A stretch of 64,000 nt of DNA from assembly GCF_000264905.1 (NCBI RefSeq), contig NW_006763148.1:390545-454544 (forward strand), given 5' to 3'. Source of the DNA: Stereum hirsutum FP-91666 SS1. Taxonomy: Eukaryota; Basidiomycota; Agaricomycetes; Russulales; Stereaceae. Positions 11,100 to 21,557 of this stretch are shown in pieces. The notes below the pieces were generated by a model. The model worked only from the letters and a program-made list of their open reading frames with translations, was not told where the DNA came from and ran no database searches. The position numbers and the translations under genes are program-made. Position 1 is the first letter of the stretch; each line of letters starts with the position of its first letter.

Positions 11100-12321
11100 A
11101 TGGAAAACGTTCAACAGTGTACGCCTGTGGTCAGTGCTCAGCCCCGAGACGTCGTAAAATATATAATTCAACTGATCTTCAACTTTTTATTGGCAGCCGC
11201 AGAATGCCTTCGACGTTGTTTCGATAGGCGGCCTTGTCTTTCATAACGTCGACGGCGTCAGGACCGAGCCCCCTACAATTCTCCATCGCATGTTCCCTCC
11301 TATAGATCTTGTTGACATCTATCCTCATCCAGATATCGTCCCCTTCATCTATGCACGTCCAGCAGACGAGTGCAACCGGCCAGAAGGACCTCCAGTACGC
11401 CAACCTTCTACACTTCCTGTTCCGGGACACTCTACGCTGTCTTTCAGTCTGGGCGACGCCATAAGCTCTGGACGCTCTGGGATAGTCTATGAAGCCCTCG
11501 AAGCCCGTATCAACTCCACCCACATCGGTGTCCCAGGGGATACTGCTACGGGTTATTTGCCTCCTTTGGTGGTCAAAATAGCCCGCCAGAATCGTTGTAT
11601 GTCCATTGTACGGGAGGCCTGGTTCTACGAAGAGATGGAGTGCCTTCAGGGTGCATCTATTGCGCGGTGTTATGGTTGCTTCGAGCTGAGATTAGAGAAG
11701 GGGTGGCGTGTCGGCCCATGGGAAAATCCCGAGCATCGGCTTTATGATACTGGCTACGACTCCATTCCAGAGTTCGCTAGGTATCCTCCTGTGGCCACCA
11801 TGGAAGCCGGCATCGAACCTCACCCACTGCTGACGGAGCTTATCATGGCTCGCAATCGTGTTTTTGTACTGGTTCTTGAGCGGCTTGGGGATGAGTTGTC
11901 GGTCGGCTATGCACACCCTACGAGCGTACAGTGAGTCCCTCATATGCCTGGATCCGGTCATATCCATTTTCTTATCGTTGGCGACATTTTTTCTTTTCAC
12001 CTTTCTTTTGTACTCTGTAGACAAGACGTCAAGGACATCTACAATGACGTGGCTAGCCTCGGCATCACGCTTGCCAGCGACGTTCGCTCACACAACATCC
12101 TTGCCGCTCTGCCCAGTCCTCCAGGCCTTCCCAGTATTCCTTCGCCGTTTACTCGACGTACGTATGCCTGGCGTCTGGTCGATTTCGAGTTGGCGCGAAA
12201 GACTCCGTGGATGCGGAAGGTGATAGCTCGGGATCAGCAGGACTGGGTGAGGAATATGTTCGTATCTCTTCCTATGTTCACGCGCAAATGTAGCCGCGCG
12301 ATGCCTCCTGAGGCTCCTTAG
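11100..12321 (+). CDS. K5: kinase-like array protein, loop Asp/Asn and Lys kept, DFE
   Basis: Clean three-exon member: 11100-11129 (MENVQQCTPV), 11197-11930 and 12021-12321, about 354 residues, with GT-AG introns in phases 0 and 2. Exon 2 opens PQNAFDVVSIGGLVF; marks are DIYPHP, a glycine loop SSGRSGIVYEA, LVVKIA, REAWFYEEMECLQG, RCYGCFELRL, EPHPLL and VLERLGDEL. Exon 3 reads QDVKDIYNDVASLGITLASDVRSHNIL, keeping loop Asp and Asn, then VDFELARKTPW with DFE in place of DFG. The tail ends MPPEAP. Its 3' flank matches that of K1, and intron positions match K1, K6 and K8. A useful reference copy for the plus-strand half of the array. Confidence 0.85.
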
Positions 12322-12529
12322 AGCTAAGTATTTCATCTTGATAACGTTGTCTTCGTCGTGTTCCTCGGTAATGCATTCAACCTGGTCTTCGTCCCTCTTA
12401 CTCCAGCTTGCTCATTGCGGAAACTCGACAAATATGACTGTGTGAATTGTGTCACCGAATATCGTCCAATATCTAAAAGCTATGACTCGGTTTTCGGGCC
12501 CGCAGAATATGAACGACACTTCCGCAGTA

Positions 12530-12795
12530 CTGTAGTTTTTCGACCAAGTGTTCGTCACGCATCACGCAGAGGGCGTCGGCGAACAGTTTTGGTCCCGGGG
12601 TCACGCATACACACGGGTTCACGAACAGAAAATCGTGACGAATCTGCACTGAAAATCGCCCAAAATTCAATTTTTGGGAACTAATGCGAACAATTCCGCT
12701 TGTTCGTCACGCGTGGCCCGCCCGAACGAACCGTGGCCCAGCGGTGGTCACGGCTGACATAATTCTCCCACGAACACTTGGTCGAAAAAGTACAG
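12530..12795. mobile_element. TIR element, family a (266 bp, TA duplication)
   Basis: Terminal inverted repeats CTGTAGTTTTTCGACCAAGT (12530) and ACTTGGTCGAAAAAGTACAG (ending 12795) match over about 26 bases with one mismatch. TA flanks both ends (12528-12529 and 12796-12797), as in Tc1/mariner-type insertions. No coding capacity, so MITE-like. It lies head to tail against the next element and shares its outermost bases, creating a 30-base palindrome at 12783-12812. Confidence 0.65.
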
Positions 12796-12799
12796 TATA

Positions 12800-13213
12800 C
12801 TGTACTTTTTCGCGCACAAGTTCCACCGCCCTTCGGCCGTTGCCGAGCTGACATAATCCGTTCGTGTCCCGGTTCGCACGCAGATCGGGATAAGGGACGA
12901 TGTTCGTGAACATGGACGCTTTTTCAGGGATACGACCTTTCATGACCGCTCAACAGCCACTTATGCTCTGCATTTGGATGGGGGAGCTCACCTAGTAGCA
13001 AAATCTGGCCCAAATTGTGTCTTGGGGGCCTTCCTGAGGTCAATTTAGGACCCTAAAATATATTCTCAAATATTTGTCAAGTTTTCGTCAAATTTTGGTA
13101 TGTCCCATTTACAAGTTCAGTGCACGTCAATGGGGTGGGACTGTCCCGTGGCACAAGTTCGTTCGCGGCATCCATGGGACACGGGACACGAACTTGTGCG
13201 CGAAAAAGTACAG
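12800..13213. mobile_element. TIR element, family b, copy 1 (414 bp, TA duplication)
   Basis: Perfect 24-base terminal inverted repeats, CTGTACTTTTTCGCGCACAA at 12800 and its complement ending at 13213, flanked by TA (12798-12799, 13214-13215). The interior is non-coding and is shared at high identity with the copies at 15470 and 15990. TIR ends and TA duplication point to a Tc1/mariner-type MITE. It sits 264 bases upstream of the K6 start codon. Confidence 0.75.
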
Positions 13214-13476
13214 TAGTATAAAGGCAGCTTATTTATCATTGAGGCTAAGACCCTATCTCGAAGGGGAGACCGACAAGCTCGCGGAGCACGACTTTAGGCT
13301 TCATAAGCGATAGGATTACAAAAGGAAGATCAACAGAAGTGACCATTGACACCGCACGTGGGGCCGCCGGCGAAGCGGACCGAATTGGAACGTGCCTGCA
13401 GGACGTGGTTGTATAACGGGATTGCTCTGGCCCATCAAACCGAACATCTCTTGTCCGCCCCAGTTACCCCGACATC

Positions 13477-14663
13477 ATGAGTAGCATTGACCAGACTTCA
13501 ATCGTGGTGAGTATTGCTATTCTCTACCCTTTTCATATATGTTGACAATTCCATAGGCTCAGAATGCATTTACTGCCATCTCTATAGAAGGCCTGTTATA
13601 TCGAAACGTCGAAGGCAACACAGTTGAACTGCCCGCGACTCTCCGTCGCATGTCCCCTCCCCTGGACCTCGTCGACGTTTACCCTCATCCAAAGATCACT
13701 CCCTTCAGATACCGTCAGACGTTAGACTGCTGCCTCCCGGACGGTGCTCCGCCACGTAGTCCTTCCAACCTTCCTCCTCCTGGGCACTCCGAACTATCTT
13801 TCAGTCTGGGTCCTATCATAGGCTCAGGTCGCACTGGAATTGTCTACGATGTTCGCAATGCCTCTATCGATCATAGTAAGGGTGATGTCTCTACAGAGAC
13901 TCCCGGCTACCTGCCTCCTCTGGTGGTCAAAGTCGCTTACAGGAATCGTTGTCTGTCGCTCGTTCGAGAGGCCTGGTTCTACGAGGAGATGGAGTGTTTG
14001 CAGGGCGCATCTATGGCACGGTGCTATGGTTGTTTTGAGCTCGATTTGAAACGCGGATGGCGTCTTCACCCGTGGCGGTACCGCGCAGGAAAGGCGCCCG
14101 ATGGTTGCGAGTATGACAGTATCCCAGATTATGACGAGTACCCTCCTGCTACCGCCAGACGGGTTGGAATCGCCCCGCATCCGATGCTGCCAGAGTTGAT
14201 TATGGAGCGCGATCGTGTATTTGTACTTCTTCTCGAGCGGTTGGGAGACGAATTGTCACCTAGGGTATACTCTGAGGCCGAAAAGTGAGCATTTTCTCTA
14301 CTTGTGTCTTCTCCTGAACTGTATACTGACATTGATTGGCTTTCTTTTCTCAGGCAGGACATTCGGGATATCTACAAGGACGTCGCTAGCCTCGGCATCT
14401 CGCTTGTAAGCGACGTCCGGCCGAGCAATATCCTCGCCGCCCCACCCAGTCCCCCGGGCCTCACCAGTCTTCCGTCTCCCTTGGCCAGTAAAGCTCACGC
14501 ATTCCGTCTGATTGGTTTTGAGTTGGCGCAGAAGACTCCATGGACGGCAAGGATCATTACCGGTGACCAGCAAGAATGGGTGAACAATATGTTCGACTGC
14601 CTGCCGTATTACCTACCCAGAGAAGTTGATCGCGATCCTCTATCTACTTCTTTCGATTTTTGA
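13477..14663 (+). CDS. K6: kinase-like array protein, DFG Asp replaced by Gly
   Basis: Exons 13477-13506 (MSSIDQTSIV), 13557-14284 and 14354-14663 give about 355 residues. Exon 2 begins AQNAFTAISIEGLLYRN, then LVDVYPHP, a glycine loop GSGRTGIVYDV, LVVKVAY, REAWFYEEMECLQG, RCYGCFEL, APHPMLPEL and LLERLGDEL. Exon 3 reads RDIYKDVASLGISLVSDVRPSNIL (loop Asp and Asn kept) and RLIGFELAQKTPW, where the DFG Asp is Gly, which should weaken metal binding. The tail (CLPYYLPREVD..) shows what K1 lost. Closest in motifs to K1: both end exon 2 at SEAEK rather than HPExVQ. A family-b TIR element lies just upstream. Confidence 0.85.
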
Positions 14664-15386
14664 CGCTTCCCAAGAATTCCCTAGTGTACTGTCCTGGATA
14701 AGTAATTGCAGCGCGATACCCAGCCTCGCATTCTTCCTCTTGTACAATCCAGTTTATGCTTACACAAATATCGATTCTTTTCTCTGACAAGCTGGTTGTA
14801 TCTGTCCCACTTCAATCCACCCTCATAGCCCAGTGGTTGAGCTTGCAGTGCTTGCAAATCACAGTATTTAAAGCTGGATAGGGTTTTATTCAATGACCAG
14901 TGGTCAAGCTCGCTGCGCTTGCCGACCACGGAACTTGTCCCTGTGCCAAAGCTTTTGATCCAGTACGATATAAGTAGCACGTACGGTCATATACTTAGTA
15001 TAAGGGGCATGTGTACAAAGCGCACTATAGCACTGATCACATTGCCCTAGTGGATTGAAAAAGCATCCAGACAATATATACCGTACGATTCTGTCTGAAC
15101 AGGCCTCACGGGCCACACTCCCGTACATTCGTAACACGCTCTCCGCACTTGCCAGTGCTGCTGCAGGCCACAAAAAATACAGATGGGAGTAGCCTTCTGA
15201 CATTCCAGTAGACATAATGGAAGCCGACCATTTTCGTTTGCTGTTGAACCTTTCATCCCGACTGGTCACTTCGCGAGAGATGGGCTTCCTTGCAGGGCGC
15301 TCGCCACCTCGGGACTGGGGCACCGGAAGAGTCCGACGCGCGTCGCTCGCCAGCCAATCAGCTATAAGTTCCCCTTCCCATTCTTT
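14664..15386. other. Spacer behind K6
   Basis: About 0.7 kb without a supported gene. A TAGCCCAGTGGTTGAGC near 14826 resembles a tRNA A-box, but no B-box or cloverleaf follows. A minus-strand open stretch at 15323-14904 has no recognisable domain. Confidence 0.4.
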
Positions 15387-15886
15387 TTTCTAGGTTGGAT
15401 TATATTTTTGTCACAATTCCTCCTTGAAGGAGGGCCCAAAATGCCAAGACCCCAGTGGTCCGCCGAATACTGTACTTTTTCGCGCACAAGTTCGCGCCAC
15501 CGCCCCTCGGCCGTTGCCGAGCTGACATAATCCATTCGTGTCCCGGTTCGCACGCAGATCGGGATAAGGGACGATGTTCGTGAACATGGACGCTTTTTCA
15601 GGGATACGACCTTTCATGACCGCTCAACAGCCACTTATGCTCTGCATTTGGATGGGGGAGCTCACCTAGTAGCAAAATCTGGCCCAAATTGTGTCTTAGG
15701 GGCCTTCCTGAGGTCAATTTAGGACCCTAAAATATATTCTCAAATATTTGTCAAGTTTTCGTCAAATTTTGGTATGTCCCATTTACAAGTTCAGTGCACG
15801 TCAATGGGGTGGGACTGTCCCGTGGCACAAGTTCGTTCGCGGCACCCATGGGACACGGGACACGAACTTGTGCGCGAAAAGTACAG
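15387..15886. mobile_element. TIR element, family b, copy 2 with left flank, ending at the sequence gap
   Basis: The element proper is 15470-15886, with the same 24-base TIRs as copy 1 (one A missing from the right TIR just before the gap). Its left flank (TCCTTGAAGGAGGGCCCAAA...) is nearly identical to that of copy 3. TA precedes the element at 15468-15469; the right duplication is hidden by the gap. Confidence 0.7.
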
Positions 15887-15906
15887 NNNNNNNNNNNNNN
15901 NNNNNN
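15887..15906. other. Assembly gap of 20 N
   Basis: Twenty undetermined bases. The 500 bases on each side (15387-15886 and 15907-16407) are nearly identical, including unique flanking sequence, which suggests the same locus at two unmerged contig ends rather than a real tandem copy. Confidence 0.95.
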
Positions 15907-16407
15907 TTTCTAGGTCTGGATTATATTTTGTCACAATTCCTCCTTGAAGGAGGGCCCAAAATGCCAAGACCCCAGTGGTCCGCCGAATACTGTACTTTTT
16001 CGCGCACAAGTTCGCGCCACCGCCCCTCGGCCGTTGCCGAGCTGACATAATCCATTCGTGTCCCGGTTCGCACGCAGATCGGGATAAGGGACGATGTTCG
16101 TGAACATGGACGCTTTTTCAGGGATACGACCTTTCATGACCGCTCAACAGCCACTTATGCTCTGCATTTGGATGGGGGAGCTCACCTAGTAGCAAAATCT
16201 GGCCCAAATTGTGTCTTAGGGGCCTTCCTGAGGTCAATTTAGGACCCTAAAATATATTCTCAAATATTTGTCAAGTTTTCGTCAAATTTTGGTATGTCCC
16301 ATTTACAAGTTCAGTGCACGTCAATGGGGTGGGACTGTCCCGTGGCACAAGTTCGTTCGCGGCACCCATGGGACACGGGACACGAACTTGTGCGCGAAAA
16401 AGTACAG
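15907..16407. mobile_element. TIR element, family b, copy 3 (probably the same insertion as copy 2)
   Basis: The element proper is 15990-16407, with full TIRs and TA at 15988-15989 and 16408-16409. Flank and interior match copy 2 almost base for base. It ends 171 bases before the K7 start codon, placing it in the K7 promoter region. Confidence 0.7.
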
Positions 16408-16578
16408 TACGGCAGCGCACAAAGGAAACGGCGCAAGGGGAGTTGTTCAACATGGCAGCCATCAGACCGGTCTCCATGCGGAACTTTCCGGTCCGATCTT
16501 GTACAAAAAGCTCGACGGACTTCCGCAATCGATGTCTTTACTTTCGCCCTACCTGCGCTTACTCTCCCCCGATAGCGA

Positions 16579-17794
16579 ATGTCTACTGTGAGCGACCCCG
16601 ACTTCTCTAACCTGATGGTCAGTTTTCGTATTCTCTGTCATCATTTTCCATCTGATGACCGACTGAACTTCACAATGCAGTCTCGAAATATGTTCTCTAC
16701 ACTCCAAATAGATGATCTTCTTCGCCGAAGAGGCGACAAGGATCTTACCACCTTCTCTGCTACCCTTTCGCGCCTCCATATTCCTCCAAATCTCATCGAT
16801 ACTTTCCCTCATCCTCTGTTAAGGGACCCTGAGCACGTAGTTGTTCGACCAGCATCGGACCTCGAGCCTAACGGCACACCCAAACTGCAACACTCACAAC
16901 TCCCATCTTTCCCCTCTGCTACTTTGCGCATCAAACTCGGAGAAAAGATCGGTGACGGAATGACGGGCATCGTATATGAAGCCATCGCTCTCAGTATTAC
17001 GCATCCCGATGGGTCCGACGACAACGTGCCCACTGGCTATCTCCCCCCTCTCGTGGTGAAGGTGGGACGACTCAATCGCTCTGCATCTATGGTGCGCGAG
17101 GCTTGGTTCTACGAAGACATGGAACCTATTCAAGGGATAGCTGTTCCCAGATGTTACGGCTGTTTTGAGTTAAAGGTACCGCGCGGGACTATCGTCGAAC
17201 CGTGCTTGCGGAATTGCACCGATTATGACAATGACTTTGAGGAGCTCATCGACTTCTCGGAGTACCCTGAGGAGGCACTCTTAGAGACGGGGGTTGAACC
17301 TCATCCGACGTTGACCGAACTCATTGCCGCTCGTGATCGTTTGCATGTCACTATCTTCGAGCGTCTTGGGCCTGAGCTCGCTCCCGGGATAGACCACGAA
17401 GAGGAAGTACGGTACGTCATTCGCCTCCATTACTGTTCTCAAACTGTATTCATACTAATTATTCATCGACAGAGACGATATTCATTCCCTGTTCACCAAC
17501 ATTTCTAGTCTAGGTGTCCACCTCAATTCCTCCGTTGCCCGCGAAAACATTCTTCAAGCGCCAACATCACCGCCAGGGATCCCCTCCCAGGTCTCTCCTT
17601 ACACCAATAGGACGCACGCATGGCGAGCTATTGGCTTCGGTCAAGCATTCAAGACGCCGTATCTGCGCTGGATCACGGATGCAGAGCATAATCAGGAGCT
17701 TGGAAGTATGTTCGGGAAGATTCCGTATGAGTGGTGCCCGTCTAGTGACAGTCGCGGGTCCTCCCCGGATGGTTTCGATGAGGACTCTGACTGA
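16579..17794 (+). CDS. K7: kinase-like array protein lacking loop Asp and DFG Asp
   Basis: Exons 16579-16617 (MSTVSDPDFSNLM), 16681-17411 and 17473-17794 give about 363 residues; all joins keep frame. Exon 2 opens SRNMFSTLQIDDLLRR, with FPHP, a glycine loop GDGMTGIVYEA, LVVKVG, REAWFYEDMEPIQG, RCYGCFEL, EPHPTL and FERLGPEL. Exon 3 reads LFTNISSLGVHLNSSVARENIL, where the loop Asp is Ser and the Asn is kept, and AIGFGQAFKTPY, where the DFG Asp is Gly. The tail is acidic (SSPDGFDEDSD). Shares DLLRR, MTGxVYEA and GVHL with K3, so K3, K4 and K7 form a subgroup of likely pseudokinases. The upstream region holds the family-b TIR element. Confidence 0.83.
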
Positions 17795-18239
17795 AGCTCC
17801 GCGTAGACAATCATTGAGATGATTCCTACCCAAGGTACACTTGTACCTATGATGTCTTCCGATCCCTATTATTTTGCTTTCCGTTCGTCTTTTATTTCTC
17901 AATGCTCTACTCTCGTTCCTCTTGTCTTTAGATCGCGTTGCTCATCGAGACCGGACTGAATGCTCAATTCGGCTCTTTGTACCATGCTTTGTAATTCGAG
18001 CTTTATATTTCGCTCCGTCGAACTCAGAAAACGTATTTCTTTGGCCGACATTCGGTCGAGTCAGCGTGAGCGCCTGTCTGAGTTCAAGAAAGGAAAGCTG
18101 TCGGCTCCTTCCGGCCGGTCCCGCCTGCCCGAACATGACCCGCGCCTCACGACTCACGAGCGACTGAATCAGCCCTTCCTCACGAACCACCACCAGCTCA
18201 ACACATTCAGTACCCACAACACCCTCACCACTACCGACG
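17795..18239. other. Spacer between K7 and the RBR ligase gene
   Basis: About 445 bases containing the K7 3' flank and the promoter of the ligase gene. No gene or clear regulatory motif identified. Confidence 0.4.
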
Positions 18240-20907
18240 ATGTCGAGCGACTACGAATTCTCCGACGAGGACAACGAGTACTACGATGAGGACGAGGAGA
18301 TGAGAGAAGGAGATGAGGATGGTGAGTCCCTGTCTCCACGGCGCTACTTCACCAACACCGAACATGCCGCGGTTCGTGAGTGCTGACATGTCTTTTCGTC
18401 GGATGGTTTTGGTGCGGACGGAAACATAGGTTCAGCATCGTCTGAGGCTGACGATATGGAGTTGGACGCATTCAATGAGGAGATCAAGTTGCCACAGAAG
18501 GGAAAGAAGAAGGCATATGAAGTCGAGTACGACGATTTCACCCAACAGGCGGTCGAGGGCCTCATGAAGGCCGATATGGACCATATCGTCTCGTTGTTTG
18601 GCGTCAATGTGAGTGGTCTTTACTTCTTTCTTTCTGATGGCTTGGTGGTGCTTTGTCCCGCGACGTGCGCGATCTTGTCGCGTGCTTGGTGCTAAGCGGC
18701 TGCACCGATGGTAGCGGCTGACTACCTCGTCCGCATGGCCTACCACATACAGCACTGGTCCATCGGCGACTACTCGTCTCCCTTGGCTCGAACCTGCACA
18801 ACCATCGGAAGATTTATGGCACTCGCTGGGCAAGATCACAAAGTCATCCCGCTATTGTTCCCAGAATGGCGCTTTGGGTTTTTCTTATTTTTATAACTGC
18901 GTCATTCGTGATCCATCATATCTCGAGCATGGTTGCAGGCGCGAGCATATGCTACTCGTCAACACTGTGTTGGGGACGGCCCATTGACGTTTCGTGACGT
19001 GACTACGGGACTCGGGAGTCATCAGCTGAGACTGCCTTCCAGGAGCTGCTCTCATCGCTTCTTCATTTGGAGAGCATCATCCAGACAATACTTAGCTTTT
19101 CAGCTGACATTTGACCTGTATTCATACGGATTGGCAATGCGCTGATCCATGAAGCAGTCGACGTATAGTTACAATTAGTTTGTCCGCATCGTCATATCGC
19201 AAGCATTCTCGTTCCTCTATTCTTTTGTGGCCTCATTTATAATCAGTAACTGATCTATACCGTGGCAGTCCGATACAGCTTCTCTACTTTTGCGGTACAT
19301 CGACTGGAACAAAGACCGACTCATCGACAAATATCTCGACAACTCCTCAGCGATCTCTATCGCCGCCGGCATTACCCCTGCTCCACCACCAGCCAAATCC
19401 CCCTCCCCAGGCCCCGAACGCTCCAACCGTCGCGTCACACGATCTTCCAAACCTGCCACTCCGCTATCGAAGAAGTCGTCCGCTCCTCCAGTCGAATCCG
19501 AACCCTTCGTTTGCCCCATCTGCTTCGATGACACCCAGACCGACACGCTCGCTCTCGCATGTGAACACAGTTTCTGTGCCGGGTGCTGGGGCGCTTACGT
19601 CGAGAGCAAGATTCGCTCGGAAGGCGAACACCGCATTACCTGCATGGCCGAAGCCTGCTCCGTCGTCGCTCCCGATACCTTCGTCCGTCGAGCCCTAGAA
19701 TCATCCGATGCCGTTGCAGACCCCAAAGGCACCTGGTCTCGCTTCCAAGATCTCCTCATCCGCCACTTCGTCTCGTGCAACCCGAACTTGAAGTTCTGCC
19801 CCTACCCGTCCTGTACGCACACCGTGTCCTGTCCGTCCGCGGCGACGAAGAGCTCGCTGTTGAGTCTCGTGCCGACGGTGACGTGCGGTGCGGATCCGAG
19901 GCATAGGTTCTGCTTTGGGTGTTCGGTGGAGGGTGATCATAGGCCGGTGCTTTGTGCGGTGGCGAAGATGTGGTTGCAGAAGTGCAGGGACGATTCGGAG
20001 ACGGCGAATTGGATCAAGAGTAATACGAAGGAGTGTAGCAAGTGTCAGAGCACGATCGAGAAGAATGGGGGTTGCAAGTACGTCTACTTTCCTGTCCTCA
20101 CCGTGTTTATTATGGGTTCGCTGATCTTGGTCCACTTTGTTTGCAGCCACATGACTTGCAAGAAGTGCAAGTATGAGTTCTGCTGGGTGTGCATGGGCCC
20201 TTGGTCTGAGCATGGCACTGCTTGGTACTCTTGCAACCGCTACGACGAGAAAGCTGGCGTCGACGCTCGTGACGCTCAGTCTAAGTCTCGCGCTTCTCTC
20301 GAACGTTACCTCCACGTACGTCTTCCTCTTTCATCCATATATCTACAAACGCGCATGCTTACGGTTTCGCTTACGATAATGCAGTACTACAACCGTTGGG
20401 CCAACCACGAGCAATCCGCCAAGCTCTCCGTTGAGCTCTACGCCAAGACGGAGAAGAAGATGGAGGAGATGCAGATCAGCACGGAATTGACCTGGATCGA
20501 GGTTCAGTTCATGAAGAAGGCGGTGGACGAGGTGGAGAAGTGTAGGACTACGTTGAAATGGACGTATGCTATGGCTTATTACCTTGAGAAGGGCAACGAG
20601 AAAGAGTTGTTCGAGGACAACCAGAGGTGCGTCTTCAATTTCCTCCACTCCCCTTATTCGACCTGCCTCAATATATGGGTTTACTAATATGGTGTCTGTT
20701 GGGATCAATAGGGACTTGGAGAAGGCTGTCGAGGACTTGTCTGAGTTGCTTGAGAACCCCATCGACGCGGAGACGATTCCTACGTTGAGGCAGAAGGTGA
20801 CAGACAAGACCGTATACGTCTCGAAGAGGAACGAGATCTTGCTCGAGGACACGGCGGCGGGATACAACGAGGACAGGTGGAAGTGGAACTCGCCAATGGA
20901 TGCTTAA
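18240..20907 (+). CDS. Ariadne-type RBR E3 ubiquitin ligase
   Basis: Takes ubiquitin from an E2 onto its own catalytic cysteine and passes it to substrates. Exons 18240-18321, 18430-18608, 19269-20077, 20147-20315, 20385-20626 and 20712-20907 give about 558 residues. Order of parts: acidic N-terminus (SSDYEFSDEDNEYYDEDEE), a UBA-like stretch with LLRYIDWNKDRLIDKY, a Ser/Pro-rich linker, RING1 (CPICFD...CEHSFCAGCW), IBR (FCPYPSC...CGADPRHRFCFGC), RING2 (CSKCQSTIEKNGGCNHMTC, with catalytic Cys in the HMTCKKC region; CWVCMGPW) and a helical Ariadne domain (YYNRWANHEQSA onwards) that normally autoinhibits the enzyme. This full layout matches HHARI/Ariadne-1. Intron 2 is 660 bases, about ten times the others. 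A conserved housekeeping gene inside the kinase-like array. Confidence 0.92.
18609..19268 (+). other. Unusually long intron of the RBR ligase gene
   Basis: A GTGAGT donor at 18609 and a GTGGCAG acceptor at 19268 join FGVN to SDTASLLLRY in frame. All other introns of this gene are under 110 bases. Short open stretches inside show no known domain; an alternative exon or a small RNA cannot be excluded from sequence alone. Confidence 0.6.
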
Positions 20908-21557
20908 GTGTGCGGTTTCCTGCTGCTCCTGGTCTCCACCGTCCGCATCCAGACAAGTCTGCGATTTGGCCCCCTCTGGACCCTCGCTGTGCCATAGAAG
21001 TACTCGGACCTCGTTGTACTCTTCCCCAGCCTCTTTCCACGGACAGTTCACTTCATTCCATCTTCCTGTCATATCCCTCCCCCGCCTCTTCACCGTCTTA
21101 CTATTTAATAGAATCACCGTAGTCCAGTTCAATGTACACCAGCTCACTAAATCATACACATACCTCTCCACTTCCTCTCCTCTCGCCCTAACGCTATTTG
21201 TCCCTCCATCACGAAGTCTTTCCGGATACATACGAGTTATTTACCTCCCCTTGCTGTTCTCGCTCGCTGTTTAAATGATGTTCATTGTTACGATCCTCTA
21301 CCACCGTTCCTGCCACAATATCACGCCGTACTTCCTACCTGTATCCCTGTCGCCCGTTGTTCTCGATGTCTGTTCAACAATCTGAATGGCACAGGTCGTG
21401 TGCTCTGAGTTTAGGGAGAGGTACGTATTGTGTGGCACCGAATGGGGTTTAGCGCCTGGTACATGTACTATCGGCTCGGAACAGATCCCGAGCCCCGCGT
21501 TCATCATATAAGTGGGGATTCACTCTCAGGCAGCTCTCTCGCCTCTTACCACTCACC
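20908..21557. other. Spacer between the RBR ligase and the next gene
   Basis: 650 bases of pyrimidine-rich sequence with no gene seen. It ends with a TATA-like CATATAAGT at 21505, about 50 bases before the ATG at 21558. Confidence 0.4.
21505..21513 (+). promoter_or_regulatory. TATA-like box upstream of the gene at 21558
   Basis: CATATAAGT lies about 45-50 bases before the start codon, within a plausible core-promoter distance. Called from position and sequence only. Confidence 0.3.

Noticed and set aside
12783..12812. 30-base perfect palindrome that could be an operator or cruciform site
   Set aside because: Fully explained by two abutting TIR elements with the same outer bases.
14820..14870. 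tRNA- or SINE-like A-box (TAGCCCAGTGGTTGAGC)
   Set aside because: No B-box at the right distance and no cloverleaf folding seen.
15387..16407. True tandem duplication of the family-b TIR element
   Set aside because: Identical unique flanks on both sides of an N gap fit unmerged contig ends better.
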